Shown: in pieces, positions 1 through 13,832 of the stretch | How positions within the stretch are numbered: position 1 is the stretch's first letter | Layout of the letters: every line of letters begins with the position of its first letter | From: Pseudomonas fluorescens | GTDB taxonomy: Bacteria; Pseudomonadota; Gammaproteobacteria; Pseudomonadales; Pseudomonadaceae | Direction: 5' to 3' | DNA: 64,000 nt | Assembly (NCBI RefSeq): GCF_902498195.1 | Contig: NZ_CABVIY010000001.1 | Coordinates: 310,001 to 374,000, forward strand | Position numbers and translations under genes: made by a program | The notes under the pieces: model-generated | What the model was told of the DNA's origin: nothing | The model's database searches: none | What the model saw: only the letters and a program-made list of their open reading frames with translations

Positions 1-71
1 GAGTCCACGCCGCCGGACATGCCGACAATGACGCGCTTCTTTTGTGTGTCAGAAGGGGCTGGATCACGCAT
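1..71 (-). CDS. mnmA: tRNA-specific 2-thiouridylase MnmA (5' end only)
   Basis: Only the first 23 or so codons lie in the window; the gene continues off the left edge. The N-terminus ends in the ATP-pyrophosphatase P-loop type motif VGMSGGVDS, which is diagnostic of MnmA (PP-loop). MnmA installs the 2-thio group on U34 of Lys, Glu and Gln tRNAs in the cytoplasm, with sulfur delivered by the TusBCD-TusE relay. That relay is also encoded in this window at 21.2-22.6 kb. The Nudix gene upstream on the same strand (60 bp gap) matches the mnmA-nudJ pairing known from gamma-proteobacteria. Confidence 0.9.
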   Translation of the reverse strand, partial: MRDPAPSDTQKKRVIVGMSGGVD

Positions 72-130
72 AGGGATTCAATGAGTGTCTTGAAAAAGGA
101 CGCGATTCTAACAGGCTCCAGCCCGCAAGG

Positions 131-577
131 CTAAAGAGAAGGACGGATCAGTTCCAGGCCGAAGTGAATACCTGCCAGATAGTCGTCGATGCAACGGATG
201 ATCAGCTCGCTGCGCCAGTGTTCGCGCTGTTGCATCAATTCCTCGCGGGTCAACCACTTGGCGCCGACGATGCCGTCGTCCAGTTGATACTCCGGGTTGT
301 ATTTCAGGGCTTTGGCGATGAAGCAGACCCGTTGGTAGGTCACGCCGTTGCTTGGCGCGGTATACAGGTAAATGCCCAGCACGCCGGTCGGCTCGACGTC
401 CCAGCCGGTTTCCTCGAGGGTTTCGCGCACGGCGGCTTCGGTCAGGGTTTCGTCCGGGTCGAGGTGGCCCGCGGGCTGGTTGAGTACTGTGCGTCCATGT
501 TTGAGTTCTTCGACCATCAGGAAGCGGCCGTGGTCTTCGACGATGGTGGCGACGGTGATGTGGGGTTTCCAGTCCAT
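131..577 (-). CDS. nudJ: Nudix hydrolase, NudJ-type phosphatase
   Basis: A 148-residue protein with a complete Nudix box around residues 38-60 (GHLDPDETLTEAAVRETLEE followed by TGWD), which fits G-x5-E-x7-REUxEExGU. The RETLEE core carries the metal-binding glutamates. Length and the position next to mnmA match NudJ, which hydrolyses nucleoside di- and triphosphates and a thiamine precursor pyrophosphate in E. coli. The true substrate here cannot be read from sequence. It probably shares a transcript with mnmA, since the genes are on the same strand about 60 bp apart. Confidence 0.85.
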   Translation of the reverse strand: MDWKPHITVATIVEDHGRFLMVEELKHGRTVLNQPAGHLDPDETLTEAAVRETLEETGWDVEPTGVLGIYLYTAPSNGVTYQRVCFIAKALKYNPEYQLDDGIVGAKWLTREELMQQREHWRSELIIRCIDDYLAGIHFGLELIRPSL

Positions 578-615
578 GAAGCGTCCTCGAATGCAAATGT
601 TGGAACACGGTCAAT

Positions 616-705
616 GTGGGAGCGGGCTTGCTCGCGAAAGCGGAGGGTCAGTCATTGGGGATGTTGAATGATAAACCGCATTCGCGAGCAAGCCCGCTCC
701 CACAT
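616..705. repeat. REPIN (paired inverted REP)
   Basis: Two copies of the REP core GAGCGGGCTTGCTCGCGA lie in inverted orientation about 40 bp apart, between the divergently transcribed promoter side of nudJ and the 3' end of idh. This is the usual Pseudomonas REPIN arrangement, with outward ends GTGGG/CCCAC. Confidence 0.9.
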
Positions 706-741
706 TTGTCTGGCGTACACATTGGTGTACCAGAAACAGAA

Positions 742-763
742 ACCCCGGCACTTGGCCGGGGCT
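742..763 (-). terminator. Hairpin downstream of idh
   Basis: A 7-bp GC stem, CCCCGGC...GCCGGGG, with a 5-nt loop lies about 20 bp past the idh stop codon. On the minus strand it is followed by a short, interrupted T run (TTTCTG), so it is a plausible but not strong intrinsic terminator. Confidence 0.55.
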
Positions 764-782
764 TCTTTACATCTTTACAACC

Positions 783-3514
<2,732 letters not shown>

Positions 3515-4771
3515 ATGGGTTACAAGAAGATTCAGGTTCCAGCCGTCGGCGACAAAATCACCGTCAATGCAGACCATTCTCTCAATGTTCCTGATAATCC
3601 GATCATTCCGTTCATTGAAGGCGACGGCATTGGTGTCGACGTCAGTCCCGTCATGATCAAGGTTGTCGATGCTGCCGTAGAAAAAGCCTATGGGGGCAAG
3701 CGCAAGATTTCCTGGATGGAAGTCTACGCCGGCGAAAAAGCCACCCAGGTCTACGACCAGGACACCTGGCTGCCCCAGGAAACCCTGGATGCCGTTAAAG
3801 ATTACGTCGTCTCCATCAAGGGGCCGCTGACCACGCCGGTCGGTGGCGGTATCCGCTCGCTCAACGTTGCCCTGCGCCAGCAGCTTGACCTCTATGTGTG
3901 CCTGCGGCCGGTGGTGTGGTTCGAAGGCGTGCCAAGCCCGGTGAAAAAGCCTGGCGACGTGGACATGGTGATCTTCCGCGAAAACTCCGAAGACATTTAT
4001 GCCGGTATCGAATGGAAGGCCGGCTCGCCGGAAGCCACCAAAGTCATCAAGTTCCTGAAAGAAGAAATGGGCGTTACCAAGATCCGTTTCGACCAGGATT
4101 GCGGTATCGGCATCAAGCCTGTTTCGAAAGAAGGCACCAAGCGTCTGGTGCGCAAGGCCCTGCAATACGTGGTGGACAACGATCGCAAGTCGCTGACCAT
4201 CGTGCACAAGGGCAACATCATGAAGTTCACCGAAGGTGCCTTCAAGGACTGGGGCTATGAGGTGGCGAAGGAAGAATTCGGCGCCGAGCTGCTCGACGGC
4301 GGCCCATGGATGAAGTTCAAGAACCCGAAAACCGGCCGCGAAGTCATCGTCAAGGATGCCATCGCCGACGCCATGCTCCAGCAGATCCTGCTGCGTCCGG
4401 CCGAGTACGACGTGATCGCCACGCTGAACCTCAATGGTGACTATCTCTCCGACGCATTGGCGGCAGAGGTGGGCGGCATCGGTATCGCGCCGGGCGCCAA
4501 CCTGTCCGACACCGTGGCCATGTTCGAGGCCACCCACGGTACTGCACCGAAGTATGCCGGCAAGGACCAGGTCAACCCGGGGTCGGTGATCCTGTCGGCA
4601 GAGATGATGTTGCGTCACCTGGGCTGGACCGAGGCGGCGGACCTGATCATCAAGGGCACCAATGGCGCGATCAAGGCCAAGACGGTGACCTATGACTTCG
4701 AACGCCTGATGGAGGGCGCCACGCTGGTTTCGTCTTCCGGATTCGGTGAGGCGCTGATCAAACACATGTAA
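3515..4771 (+). CDS. icd: NADP-dependent isocitrate dehydrogenase, homodimeric type
   Basis: A 418-residue protein starting [15 protein letters not shown]. The start was chosen at 3515 because GGAG lies 6 bp upstream; an upstream in-frame start at 3419 would add 32 non-homologous residues. Length matches E. coli Icd (416). The N-terminal [12 protein letters not shown] substrate-loop motif, the IYAGIEW region and the C-terminal [16 protein letters not shown] nucleotide-binding motif are present. It catalyses the same TCA step as Idh, and in enteric relatives it is regulated by phosphorylation at the active-site Ser (IRSLN region present). It is followed by a strong terminator. Confidence 0.97.
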   Translation: MGYKKIQVPAVGDKITVNADHSLNVPDNPIIPFIEGDGIGVDVSPVMIKVVDAAVEKAYGGKRKISWMEVYAGEKATQVYDQDTWLPQETLDAVKDYVVSIKGPLTTPVGGGIRSLNVALRQQLDLYVCLRPVVWFEGVPSPVKKPGDVDMVIFRENSEDIYAGIEWKAGSPEATKVIKFLKEEMGVTKIRFDQDCGIGIKPVSKEGTKRLVRKALQYVVDNDRKSLTIVHKGNIMKFTEGAFKDWGYEVAKEEFGAELLDGGPWMKFKNPKTGREVIVKDAIADAMLQQILLRPAEYDVIATLNLNGDYLSDALAAEVGGIGIAPGANLSDTVAMFEATHGTAPKYAGKDQVNPGSVILSAEMMLRHLGWTEAADLIIKGTNGAIKAKTVTYDFERLMEGATLVSSSGFGEALIKHM

Positions 4772-4790
4772 GCGAAAGACGGACGCACAA

Positions 4791-4829
4791 AAACCGCCCG
4801 GGTCAGTGATTGAGTCGGGCGGTTTTTTT
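4791..4829. terminator. Bidirectional intrinsic terminator between icd and cspD
   Basis: An 8-bp stem, ACCGCCCG...CGGGCGGT, is followed by seven T residues on the plus strand and flanked by five A residues upstream, so it can stop transcription from both the convergent icd and cspD. Confidence 0.9.
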
Positions 4830-4851
4830 ATGTCTGGATGACGGTGCGGCG

Positions 4852-5118
4852 TTAAACCGACACGGTCTGTTGCAGGGCAGGTGTCGGGGCTTTCGAAGCA
4901 TCTACAGGGGCGCCGATATTGACGGCATGCAGGCCTTTAGGCCCCTGGATGATCTCGAACACGACAGCTTGCCCGGCCTTCAGGGTTTTGTAGCCATCCA
5001 TTTGAATGGCCGAGTAGTGGGCAAAGAGGTCTTCGCTCTTGCCGTCCTCGTTGATGAAACCGTACCCCTTGGCATTGTTGAACCATTTCACTTTGCCACT
5101 GACCTTGACGCCTGACAT
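4852..5118 (-). CDS. cspD: Cold-shock domain protein CspD
   Basis: An 88-residue protein with one cold-shock domain: [16 protein letters not shown] (RNP1) and DLFAHYSAI (RNP2), followed by a basic/hydrophobic tail. It binds single-stranded nucleic acid. The start at 5118 (MSGVKVSG) is preferred because the AGAGGG ribosome-binding site lies 8 nt upstream; the ATG at 5124 would be only 2 nt away and the upstream start at 5136 has no site. Its position divergent from clpS-clpA is the conserved cspD|clpS arrangement of gamma-proteobacteria. Confidence 0.93.
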   Translation of the reverse strand: MSGVKVSGKVKWFNNAKGYGFINEDGKSEDLFAHYSAIQMDGYKTLKAGQAVVFEIIQGPKGLHAVNIGAPVDASKAPTPALQQTVSV

Positions 5119-5343
5119 ACCCATATCCCTCTGCAACAGACTCCATCACTGGAGTATCATCCAGTTAATCCGCAGTCACTTCTTGTAAAAAAAGTTGACT
5201 CCGCGGACCTTTTTTACCCACTGTGGGCTCTATTGGTTGTAACACCGTTTTGCCGATAGTCAAGGTGACCAGGCAGTCGGAGTTGAAATCGCACAAGACC
5301 GCCCCCACCACTGTATTTGCACAACTGACGAACCTTTCTTTCC

Positions 5344-5727
5344 ATGCATGCAATCAGCCAGATTCGACTAACATTCAATCAGGATCGCCCGTTTCTCCAG
5401 AAGGACCACCCGGAGGAGCACGACGACGATTCAGCAGGCATTGCTGTTCAGGAGGCCAAGCCTGCTTTACAGGCGCCGCCGATGTACAAGGTGGTTTTGT
5501 TTAATGATGACTACACACCGATGGATTTCGTCGTCGAAGTGCTCGAGGTGTTTTTTAACCTGAATCGCGAGCTGGCGACCAAGGTCATGCTGGCCGTCCA
5601 TACGGAAGGACGGGCAGTATGTGGAGTGTTTACCCGCGACATCGCCGAGACCAAGGCCATGCAGGTCAACCAGTACGCCAGGGAAAGCCAGCATCCGCTA
5701 CTCTGTGAAATCGAGAAGGACGGTTAA
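5344..5727 (+). CDS. clpS: ATP-dependent Clp protease adaptor ClpS
   Basis: A 127-residue protein with a variable acidic N-terminal tail (about residues 1-45) and a conserved ClpS core: [18 protein letters not shown], where the NDD/DYTPM segment forms the N-degron pocket, then [19 protein letters not shown]. ClpS binds proteins bearing N-terminal Leu, Phe, Trp or Tyr and hands them to ClpAP. It lies 30 bp upstream of clpA on the same strand, so the two are an operon. The enzymes that create such N-terminal residues (Aat, Bpt) are encoded 1-4 kb away. Confidence 0.96.
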   Translation: MHAISQIRLTFNQDRPFLQKDHPEEHDDDSAGIAVQEAKPALQAPPMYKVVLFNDDYTPMDFVVEVLEVFFNLNRELATKVMLAVHTEGRAVCGVFTRDIAETKAMQVNQYARESQHPLLCEIEKDG

Positions 5728-5757
5728 TCGCCGGACACTTGGGTATGAGGTGAAGCT

Positions 5758-8028
5758 ATGTTAAACCGCGAGCTCGAAGTCACCCTCAATCTTGCCTTCA
5801 AGGAGGCCCGTTCGAAGCGTCATGAATTCATGACCGTCGAGCATCTCCTGCTGGCCCTATTGGATAATGAGGCTGCCGCCACCGTTTTGCGTGCGTGCGG
5901 CGCAAACCTCGACAAACTCAAGCATGACCTGCAGGAGTTCATCGACTCCACCACGCCATTGATCCCCGTGCATGACGAGGATCGCGAAACCCAGCCAACC
6001 CTGGGCTTCCAGCGTGTCCTGCAGCGTGCTGTGTTTCACGTACAGAGCTCGGGCAAACGCGAAGTGACTGGCGCCAACGTGCTGGTCGCGATCTTCAGTG
6101 AGCAAGAGAGTCAGGCAGTGTTCCTGCTGAAACAGCAGAGCGTTGCGCGTATCGATGTCGTCAATTACATCGCCCACGGCATCTCCAAGGTGCCAGGGCA
6201 CGGCGATCACTCCGAGGGCGAGCAAGATATGCAGGATGACGAGGGCGGTGAGTCTTCTTCTTCAAGCAATCCGCTGGATGCGTATGCCAGCAACCTCAAC
6301 GAACTCGCGCGCCAGGGGCGTATCGACCCATTGGTCGGTCGTGAGCTGGAAGTCGAGCGCGTTGCACAGATCCTCGCGCGTCGTCGCAAGAACAATCCGT
6401 TGCTGGTGGGCGAGGCCGGCGTGGGCAAGACCGCGATTGCCGAAGGCCTGGCCAAGCGCATCGTCGACAACCAGGTGCCGGACCTGCTGGCCAACAGTGT
6501 CGTCTATTCCCTCGATCTTGGCGCCTTGCTCGCAGGTACCAAGTACCGCGGTGATTTCGAGAAGCGCTTCAAGGCGCTGCTCAATGAACTGAAAAAACGT
6601 CCGCAAGCGATCCTGTTCATCGATGAGATCCACACCATCATTGGTGCGGGTGCCGCGTCCGGTGGTGTCATGGATGCCTCGAACCTGCTCAAGCCGTTGC
6701 TGTCGTCCGGCGATATCCGGTGCATCGGTTCGACCACCTTCCAGGAATTTCGCGGGATCTTCGAGAAAGACCGCGCTTTGGCCCGGCGCTTCCAGAAGGT
6801 CGATGTGTCGGAGCCGTCGGTGGAAGACACCATCGGTATCCTGCGTGGCCTGAAGGGGCGTTTCGAGTCTCATCACAACATCGAATACAGCGATGAAGCC
6901 CTGCGTGCCGCCGCCGAATTGGCGTCGCGCTACATCAATGACCGGCACATGCCGGACAAGGCGATCGACGTCATCGACGAGGCGGGTGCCTATCAACGCC
7001 TGCAGCCGATCGAGAAGCGCGTAAAACGCATCGAAGTGCCTCAGGTCGAGGACATCGTCGCGAAAATCGCGCGGATTCCGCCCAAGCATGTCACCAGCTC
7101 CGACAAGGAGCTGCTGCGTAACCTCGAGCGTGACCTGAAGCTGACGGTGTTTGGCCAGGATGCGGCGATCGACTCCCTGGCGACTGCGATCAAGCTGTCT
7201 CGCGCCGGCCTGAAGTCGCCTGACAAGCCAGTCGGTTCGTTCCTGTTCGCCGGGCCTACGGGTGTCGGTAAAACCGAGGCGGCTCGGCAATTGGCCAAGG
7301 CGCTGGGTGTCGAGCTGGTTCGATTCGACATGTCCGAGTACATGGAGCGTCACACCGTATCGCGCCTGATTGGTGCACCTCCTGGTTATGTCGGGTTCGA
7401 TCAGGGCGGTCTGCTGACCGAAGCCATCACCAAGCAGCCACATTGCGTGCTGTTGCTCGATGAGATCGAGAAGGCGCATCCGGAAGTCTTCAACCTGCTG
7501 CTGCAGGTCATGGACCACGGTACGCTGACCGATAACAACGGGCGCAAGGCGGATTTCCGTAACGTTATCGTCATCATGACGACCAACGCCGGTGCCGAAA
7601 CCGCGGCGCGTGCTTCGATCGGCTTCACCCTTCAGGATCACTCTTCCGATGCGATGGAAGTGATCAAGAAGAGCTTCACGCCGGAATTCCGCAACCGTCT
7701 GGACACCATCATCCAGTTTGGTCGCCTCAGCCATGAGGTTATCAAGAGCGTGGTGGACAAGTTCCTTATCGAACTTCAGGCGCAGCTGGAAGACAAGCGT
7801 GTCCTGCTGGAAGTCACCGATGCGGCCCGCAGCTGGCTGGCGGCCGGTGGTTACGACGCCATGATGGGTGCGCGACCAATGGCTCGCCTGATCCAGGACA
7901 AGATCAAGCGTCCGCTGGCGGAGGAGATTCTCTTTGGCGAACTGGCCGAACATGGCGGTGTGGTGCACATCGACATCAAGGACGGCGAACTGACCTTCGA
8001 GTTCGAGACGACGGCCGAAATGGCCTGA
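5758..8028 (+). CDS. clpA: ATP-dependent Clp protease ATP-binding subunit ClpA
   Basis: A 756-residue Hsp100 unfoldase with an N-terminal Clp_N double repeat (about 1-145) that docks ClpS, an acidic Ser-rich linker (EGGESSSSS, about 160-170), then AAA+ D1 with Walker A GEAGVGKT near residue 218 and AAA+ D2 with Walker A GPTGVGKT near 499. It forms a hexamer that threads substrates into ClpP, which is not in this window. The start ATG follows a GAGGTGAAG ribosome-binding site. A strong terminator follows at 8046. Confidence 0.97.
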   Translation: MLNRELEVTLNLAFKEARSKRHEFMTVEHLLLALLDNEAAATVLRACGANLDKLKHDLQEFIDSTTPLIPVHDEDRETQPTLGFQRVLQRAVFHVQSSGKREVTGANVLVAIFSEQESQAVFLLKQQSVARIDVVNYIAHGISKVPGHGDHSEGEQDMQDDEGGESSSSSNPLDAYASNLNELARQGRIDPLVGRELEVERVAQILARRRKNNPLLVGEAGVGKTAIAEGLAKRIVDNQVPDLLANSVVYSLDLGALLAGTKYRGDFEKRFKALLNELKKRPQAILFIDEIHTIIGAGAASGGVMDASNLLKPLLSSGDIRCIGSTTFQEFRGIFEKDRALARRFQKVDVSEPSVEDTIGILRGLKGRFESHHNIEYSDEALRAAAELASRYINDRHMPDKAIDVIDEAGAYQRLQPIEKRVKRIEVPQVEDIVAKIARIPPKHVTSSDKELLRNLERDLKLTVFGQDAAIDSLATAIKLSRAGLKSPDKPVGSFLFAGPTGVGKTEAARQLAKALGVELVRFDMSEYMERHTVSRLIGAPPGYVGFDQGGLLTEAITKQPHCVLLLDEIEKAHPEVFNLLLQVMDHGTLTDNNGRKADFRNVIVIMTTNAGAETAARASIGFTLQDHSSDAMEVIKKSFTPEFRNRLDTIIQFGRLSHEVIKSVVDKFLIELQAQLEDKRVLLEVTDAARSWLAAGGYDAMMGARPMARLIQDKIKRPLAEEILFGELAEHGGVVHIDIKDGELTFEFETTAEMA

Positions 8029-8045
8029 GGCTGACGTAACAAAAC

Positions 8046-8071
8046 AAAAAGGCGCCTTCGGGCGCCTTTTT
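8046..8071 (+). terminator. clpA intrinsic terminator
   Basis: Palindrome GGCGCC-ttcg-GGCGCC flanked by AAAAA and TTTTT, 18 bp past the clpA stop codon. The cttcgg tetraloop-type hairpin with its U-tract is a canonical Rho-independent terminator and is symmetrical enough to work in both directions. Confidence 0.92.
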
Positions 8072-8086
8072 GCTGTCCGCCGACCT

Positions 8087-8175
8087 CTGTAGGAGCTGCC
8101 GAAGGCTGCGATCTTTTGATTTTGTTTTTTCAACATTAAGATCAAAAGATCGCAGCCTTCGGCAGCTCCTACAGG
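8087..8175. repeat. REPIN of a second REP family
   Basis: Inverted pair of the motif GTAGGAGCTGCCGAAGGC, extended by GCGATCTTTTGAT, with arms of roughly 35 bp around a short AT-rich centre. This sequence class is distinct from the GAGCGGGCTTGCTCGCGA elements elsewhere in the window; another single copy is at 42900. Confidence 0.85.
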
Positions 8176-8199
8176 GGAGAGTGCTGAATCGCGGGCATA

Positions 8200-8227
8200 C
8201 AAAAACGCCCGGCTATGCCGGGCGTCT
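8200..8227 (-). terminator. infA intrinsic terminator
   Basis: On the minus strand a 9-bp stem, ACGCCCGGC-ata-GCCGGGCGT, is followed by TTTT, 14 bp past the infA stop codon. Confidence 0.9.
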
Positions 8228-8240
8228 TGTATTGACTTGA

Positions 8241-8459
8241 TTAGCGGGCGCGGTAAGTGATGCGCCCTTTGCTCAAGTCATAGGGCGTCAGTTCGACGCG
8301 CACTTTGTCACCGGTAAGAATACGAATGTAGTTCTTGCGCATCTTGCCGGAAATATGCGCGGTTACGACGTGCCCATTTTCCAACTCCACGCGAAACATG
8401 GTGTTGGGCAGGGTGTCGACGACAGTGCCTTCCATTTCGAAGCTGTCTTCTTTCGACAT
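8241..8459 (-). CDS. infA: Translation initiation factor IF-1
   Basis: A 72-residue protein, exactly the family length, starting [13 protein letters not shown] and ending KGRITYRAR. It is a single OB-fold (S1-like) domain that binds the 30S A site during initiation. The start at 8459 was chosen from the conserved MSKED N-terminus; an upstream in-frame ATG would add 22 unrelated residues. It lies downstream of aat and bpt on the same strand, with a 111-bp gap that leaves room for its own promoter. Linkage of infA with aat is conserved in gamma-proteobacteria. Confidence 0.97.
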
Positions 8460-8570
8460 GCAGTAAAGCCCTCGGTGTCCAGTGAATGGCCCGGTGCAAC
8501 TGCGCCAGGCAAAAGCGGCGTGCATTGTGCCCGAAAAATGGGGTTCAAGCCAAGGGGTTTAGGGCGGGCT

Positions 8571-9278
8571 CTAGTTCAGGACGACCCAGCGCTGGTTAAC
8601 CAGCAGCTCAATGGGGCGATATTGGGTCTTGTAGCTCATTTTTTTGCAGTTTTTGATCCAGTAGCCCAGGTAGACCGCGTCGAGCCCCAGGCGCCGGGCC
8701 TCGGCAATCTGCCAGAGGATGGCAAAACGCCCCAGGCTACGTCGCTCTTCGTCGGGTTCATAGAAGGTGTAGACGGCCGAAAGACCGTTCGGCAGAAGGT
8801 CGGTCACGGCGATTGCCAGCAACCGGCCGTCGAGACGGAATTCGTAGAACCGTGAAAACGGCAGGTCGCGCACCAGGAATGTGGAAAACTGGTCGCGGCT
8901 CGGCGGGTACATGTCGCCATCGGCATGCCGCTGTTCGATATAGCGCTGGTATAGATCGAAATACTCTTCGCTGAACCCTGGCTTGGCCGGGCGTACCTGC
9001 AAGTCGGCGTTGCGTTTGAAAATACGTTTCTGCTGGCGGTTGGGGGTGAATTGCGCCACAGGGATGCGCGCCGGTACGCACGCATTGCAGTTCTGGCAAT
9101 GGGGTCGATACAGGTGGTCGCCACTGCGACGAAAACCCATTTCCGACAGATCCGCATAGACATGCACATCCATGGGCTGGCTAGGATCGAGAAACAGGGT
9201 CGTGGCCTGCTCCTCAGGCAGATAACTGCAAGAGTGGGGCTGAGTGGCATAGAACTTCAAGCGCGCCAACTCGGTCAT
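8571..9278 (-). CDS. bpt: Aspartate/glutamate leucyltransferase Bpt
   Basis: A 235-residue protein (family length) starting [17 protein letters not shown]. The start at 9278 has GAGGG 6 nt upstream; a longer in-frame start at 9353 lacks support. It has the ATE-like N-terminal Cys cluster (HSCSYL and [11 protein letters not shown]) and the C-terminal GNAT-like [17 protein letters not shown] region. Bpt transfers leucine from Leu-tRNA to proteins with N-terminal Asp or Glu, creating a ClpS-recognised degron. It lies just downstream of aat (68 bp) in a probable trxB-aat-bpt-infA transcription direction. Confidence 0.95.
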   Translation of the reverse strand: MTELARLKFYATQPHSCSYLPEEQATTLFLDPSQPMDVHVYADLSEMGFRRSGDHLYRPHCQNCNACVPARIPVAQFTPNRQQKRIFKRNADLQVRPAKPGFSEEYFDLYQRYIEQRHADGDMYPPSRDQFSTFLVRDLPFSRFYEFRLDGRLLAIAVTDLLPNGLSAVYTFYEPDEERRSLGRFAILWQIAEARRLGLDAVYLGYWIKNCKKMSYKTQYRPIELLVNQRWVVLN

Positions 9279-9346
9279 GATCAACCCTCGGAATAAGCTT
9301 TTGATTAGGGGCGTCTCTAAGTGTAAGCCACGCGCGCAAAAGACGC

Positions 9347-10027
9347 TCAGCAAACCCAGGTTGCGCGGTTGGGTTGGTCAAGATACTGCGCCAGATACCC
9401 GGCAAACGCGCTGCGCGGAATCGCCCGGGCGCCGAGGCTGTGCAGGTGGTCGGTGGGCATCTGGCAGTCGATCAGCACAAAACCCGACTCTTTCAGATGT
9501 CGCACCAGGGCGGCGAAGCCAAATTTCGAGGCGTTGTCGGCGCGGCTGAACATGGACTCGCCGAAAAACAGCTGGCCCATCGCCAGGCCGTACAGGCCGC
9601 CAACCAGCTCGCCCTGGTCCCAGACTTCCACCGAATGCGCGTAACCACGCTTGTGCAGTTCCAGGTAGGCATCCTGCATGGCGCCGGTGATCCAGGTGCC
9701 GTCAGCGTATTCCCGTGGGGCGGCGCAGGCGCGGATGACGGCGGCAAAATCCCGGTCGAAGCTGACCTGATAGCGTTGCTGGCGCAGCAACTTGCCCAGG
9801 CTGCGGGAAACGTGCAGTTCGTCGGGAAACAGGACGGTACGCGGGTCCGGTGACCACCAGAGGATCGGCTGGCCTTCGGAAAACCATGGAAAACAACCGT
9901 GGCGATAGGCCTGGATCAGCCGGTCGGCCGACAGGTCGCCACCGGCGGCCAACAGGCCGTTGGGGTCGCGCATGGCTTTTTCCAGCGGCGGGAAAGTCAG
10001 GGAGTTGCGTTGTAACCAAGTCAGCAT
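9347..10027 (-). CDS. aat: Leucyl/phenylalanyl-tRNA--protein transferase
   Basis: A 226-residue protein with the family signatures [20 protein letters not shown] at the N-terminus, [11 protein letters not shown], and [24 protein letters not shown] centrally. Aat adds Leu or Phe to proteins with N-terminal Arg, Lys or Met, marking them for ClpS-ClpAP. It is co-directional with trxB upstream (63 bp gap) and bpt downstream. Having both Aat and Bpt gives this organism two branches for making primary N-degrons. Confidence 0.96.
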   Translation of the reverse strand: MLTWLQRNSLTFPPLEKAMRDPNGLLAAGGDLSADRLIQAYRHGCFPWFSEGQPILWWSPDPRTVLFPDELHVSRSLGKLLRQQRYQVSFDRDFAAVIRACAAPREYADGTWITGAMQDAYLELHKRGYAHSVEVWDQGELVGGLYGLAMGQLFFGESMFSRADNASKFGFAALVRHLKESGFVLIDCQMPTDHLHSLGARAIPRSAFAGYLAQYLDQPNRATWVC

Positions 10028-10090
10028 GGCGTCCGGGCTTGCAGAAGGGGAGGGCGGTAGCGGGCAGGAGGCCCGCCACCCAGTGTGCCG

Positions 10091-11357
<1,267 letters not shown>

Positions 11358-13766
11358 TTGAAGAAATCCACCGAAGCACCCAAGACAGTCGTTCCGCTCT
11401 GGCGTCAGCATTTGCACTACCGGCTCAAGGAAGGTGCATTGATCGCCATCGGCGCGTTGTGCCTGTTCCTGATGATGGCCTTGCTGACCTATGGCAAGGA
11501 CGATCCGGGCTGGAGCCATAACAGCAAGATCGACGACGTGCAGAACTTCGGCGGGCCGGCGGGCTCCTACAGCGCCGATATCCTGTTCATGGTGCTCGGT
11601 TATTTCGCCTATATCTTCCCGCTGCTGTTGGCGGTCAAGGCTTATCAGATCTTCCGCCAGCGCCACGAACCGTGGCAGTGGAGTGGCTGGCTGTTCTCCT
11701 GGCGCCTGATCGGCCTGGTGTTCCTGGTGCTGTCCGGCGCGGCGCTGGCCCATATTCATTTCCATGCCGCGACCGGCCTGCCGGCTGGCGCAGGCGGCGC
11801 GCTGGGCGAAAGCCTGGGCGATCTGGCAAAGAATGCGCTGAACATTCAGGGCAGCACACTGCTGTTCATCGCCTTGTTCCTGTTCGGGCTGACGGTGTTC
11901 ACCGACCTGTCGTGGTTCAAGGTGATGGACGTCACCGGCAAGATCACCCTCGACCTGTTCGAATTGTTCCAGGGCGCGGCCAATCGCTGGTGGGCGGCGC
12001 GTACCGAGCGCAAGCAGCTGGTCGCGCAATTGCGTGAAGTCGACGATCGGGTGCATGACGTTGTCGCGCCGACCGTCACCGACAAGCGCGAGCAGGCCAA
12101 GGTCAAGGAGCGCCTGATCGAACGTGAGCAGGCCCTGAGCAAGCACATGTCCGAGCGTGAGAAGCAGGTGCCGCCGGTCATCGCGCCAGCGCCGCCCAAG
12201 CCGGCCGCGCCCAGCAAGCGCGTGGAAAAAGAGAAGCAGGCGCCGCTGTTCGTCGACAGCGCCGTGGAAGGCACCTTGCCGCCGATCTCGATTCTCGATC
12301 CCGCGGAAAAGAAACAACTCAATTACTCACCGGAATCCCTGGCGGCGGTCGGCCATCTGCTGGAAATCAAGCTCAAGGAATTCGGCGTCGAAGTCACCGT
12401 TGATTCGATCCACCCGGGCCCGGTGATTACCCGTTACGAAATCCAGCCGGCGGCCGGGGTCAAGGTCAGCCGTATCTCCAACCTGGCTAAGGACCTGGCG
12501 CGTTCCCTGGCCGTGACCAGTGTGCGGGTCGTGGAAGTGATTCCGGGCAAGACTACGGTTGGTATCGAGATTCCCAACGAAGACCGGCAGATCGTGCGGT
12601 TTTCCGAGGTGCTGTCGACCCCCGAGTACGACAACTTCAAGTCGCCGGTCACCCTGGCCCTGGGCCACGACATCGGCGGCAAGCCGGTGATCACCGACCT
12701 GGCGAAAATGCCCCACCTGCTGGTGGCCGGTACCACCGGTTCCGGTAAGTCGGTGGGCGTGAACGCGATGATCCTGTCGATCCTGTTCAAGTCCGGCCCG
12801 GAAGACGCCAAGCTGATCATGATCGACCCGAAAATGCTGGAGCTGTCGATCTACGAAGGCATTCCGCACCTGCTGTGCCCGGTGGTCACCGACATGAAGG
12901 ATGCGGCCAACGCCCTGCGCTGGAGCGTCGCCGAGATGGAGCGGCGCTACAAGCTGATGGCGAAGATGGGCGTGCGAAACCTGTCGGGCTTCAACGCCAA
13001 GGTCAAGGAAGCCCAGGACGCCGGTGAGCCGTTGAGCGATCCGCTGTACAAGCGCGAGAGCATCCACGACGAAGCGCCGCTGTTGCAGAAACTGCCCACC
13101 ATCGTCGTGGTGGTCGACGAATTCGCCGACATGATGATGATCGTCGGCAAGAAGGTTGAAGAGCTGATTGCCCGTATCGCCCAGAAGGCACGGGCGGCCG
13201 GTATCCACTTGATTCTCGCGACCCAGCGTCCCTCGGTGGATGTGATCACCGGCCTGATCAAGGCCAACATTCCGACCCGCATGGCGTTCCAGGTATCGAG
13301 CAAGATCGACTCCCGGACCATCATCGACCAGGGCGGCGCCGAGCAATTGCTGGGTCACGGTGACATGCTGTACATGCCGCCGGGCACCAGCCTGCCGATC
13401 CGGGTCCACGGCGCCTTCGTGTCCGACGATGAGGTCCACCGTGTGGTGGAAGCCTGGAAACTGCGCGGGGCGCCGGAGTATAACGACGACATCCTCAACG
13501 GTGTCGAAGAGGCCGGCAGCGGCTTTGAAGGCAGCAGCGGTGGCGGCGATGGCGATGATCCGGAGGCCGACGCGCTGTACGACGAAGCAGTACAGTTCGT
13601 CCTGGAAAGCCGTCGCGCCTCGATCTCCGCCGTCCAGCGCAAGCTGAAAATCGGCTACAACCGCGCGGCGCGCATGATCGAGGCCATGGAAATGGCCGGG
13701 GTCGTGACGTCCATGAACACCAACGGTTCGCGCGAAGTCCTGGCCCCTGGCCCGGTGCGCGACTGA
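11358..13766 (+). CDS. ftsK: DNA translocase FtsK
   Basis: An 802-residue protein. The start is a TTG codon ([16 protein letters not shown] follows) preceded by the purine run AGGAAAAGAAG; no ATG or GTG start precedes the membrane domain. Domains in order: about four membrane segments (residues 30-190), a short charged linker (220-300, much shorter than in E. coli), an alpha/beta motor with Walker A GTTGSGKS at 458-465 and Walker [12 protein letters not shown], and a C-terminal gamma winged helix (about 730-800) that reads KOPS sequences. It pumps chromosome dimers at the septum and activates XerCD at dif. Confidence 0.96.
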   Translation: MKKSTEAPKTVVPLWRQHLHYRLKEGALIAIGALCLFLMMALLTYGKDDPGWSHNSKIDDVQNFGGPAGSYSADILFMVLGYFAYIFPLLLAVKAYQIFRQRHEPWQWSGWLFSWRLIGLVFLVLSGAALAHIHFHAATGLPAGAGGALGESLGDLAKNALNIQGSTLLFIALFLFGLTVFTDLSWFKVMDVTGKITLDLFELFQGAANRWWAARTERKQLVAQLREVDDRVHDVVAPTVTDKREQAKVKERLIEREQALSKHMSEREKQVPPVIAPAPPKPAAPSKRVEKEKQAPLFVDSAVEGTLPPISILDPAEKKQLNYSPESLAAVGHLLEIKLKEFGVEVTVDSIHPGPVITRYEIQPAAGVKVSRISNLAKDLARSLAVTSVRVVEVIPGKTTVGIEIPNEDRQIVRFSEVLSTPEYDNFKSPVTLALGHDIGGKPVITDLAKMPHLLVAGTTGSGKSVGVNAMILSILFKSGPEDAKLIMIDPKMLELSIYEGIPHLLCPVVTDMKDAANALRWSVAEMERRYKLMAKMGVRNLSGFNAKVKEAQDAGEPLSDPLYKRESIHDEAPLLQKLPTIVVVVDEFADMMMIVGKKVEELIARIAQKARAAGIHLILATQRPSVDVITGLIKANIPTRMAFQVSSKIDSRTIIDQGGAEQLLGHGDMLYMPPGTSLPIRVHGAFVSDDEVHRVVEAWKLRGAPEYNDDILNGVEEAGSGFEGSSGGGDGDDPEADALYDEAVQFVLESRRASISAVQRKLKIGYNRAARMIEAMEMAGVVTSMNTNGSREVLAPGPVRD

Positions 13767-13832
13767 CCCCGAATTGAAAGGGCGGCGCCTTGAAGCGCCA
13801 CCCGCACTCCCACGAATGTTATGAGGACTCCC

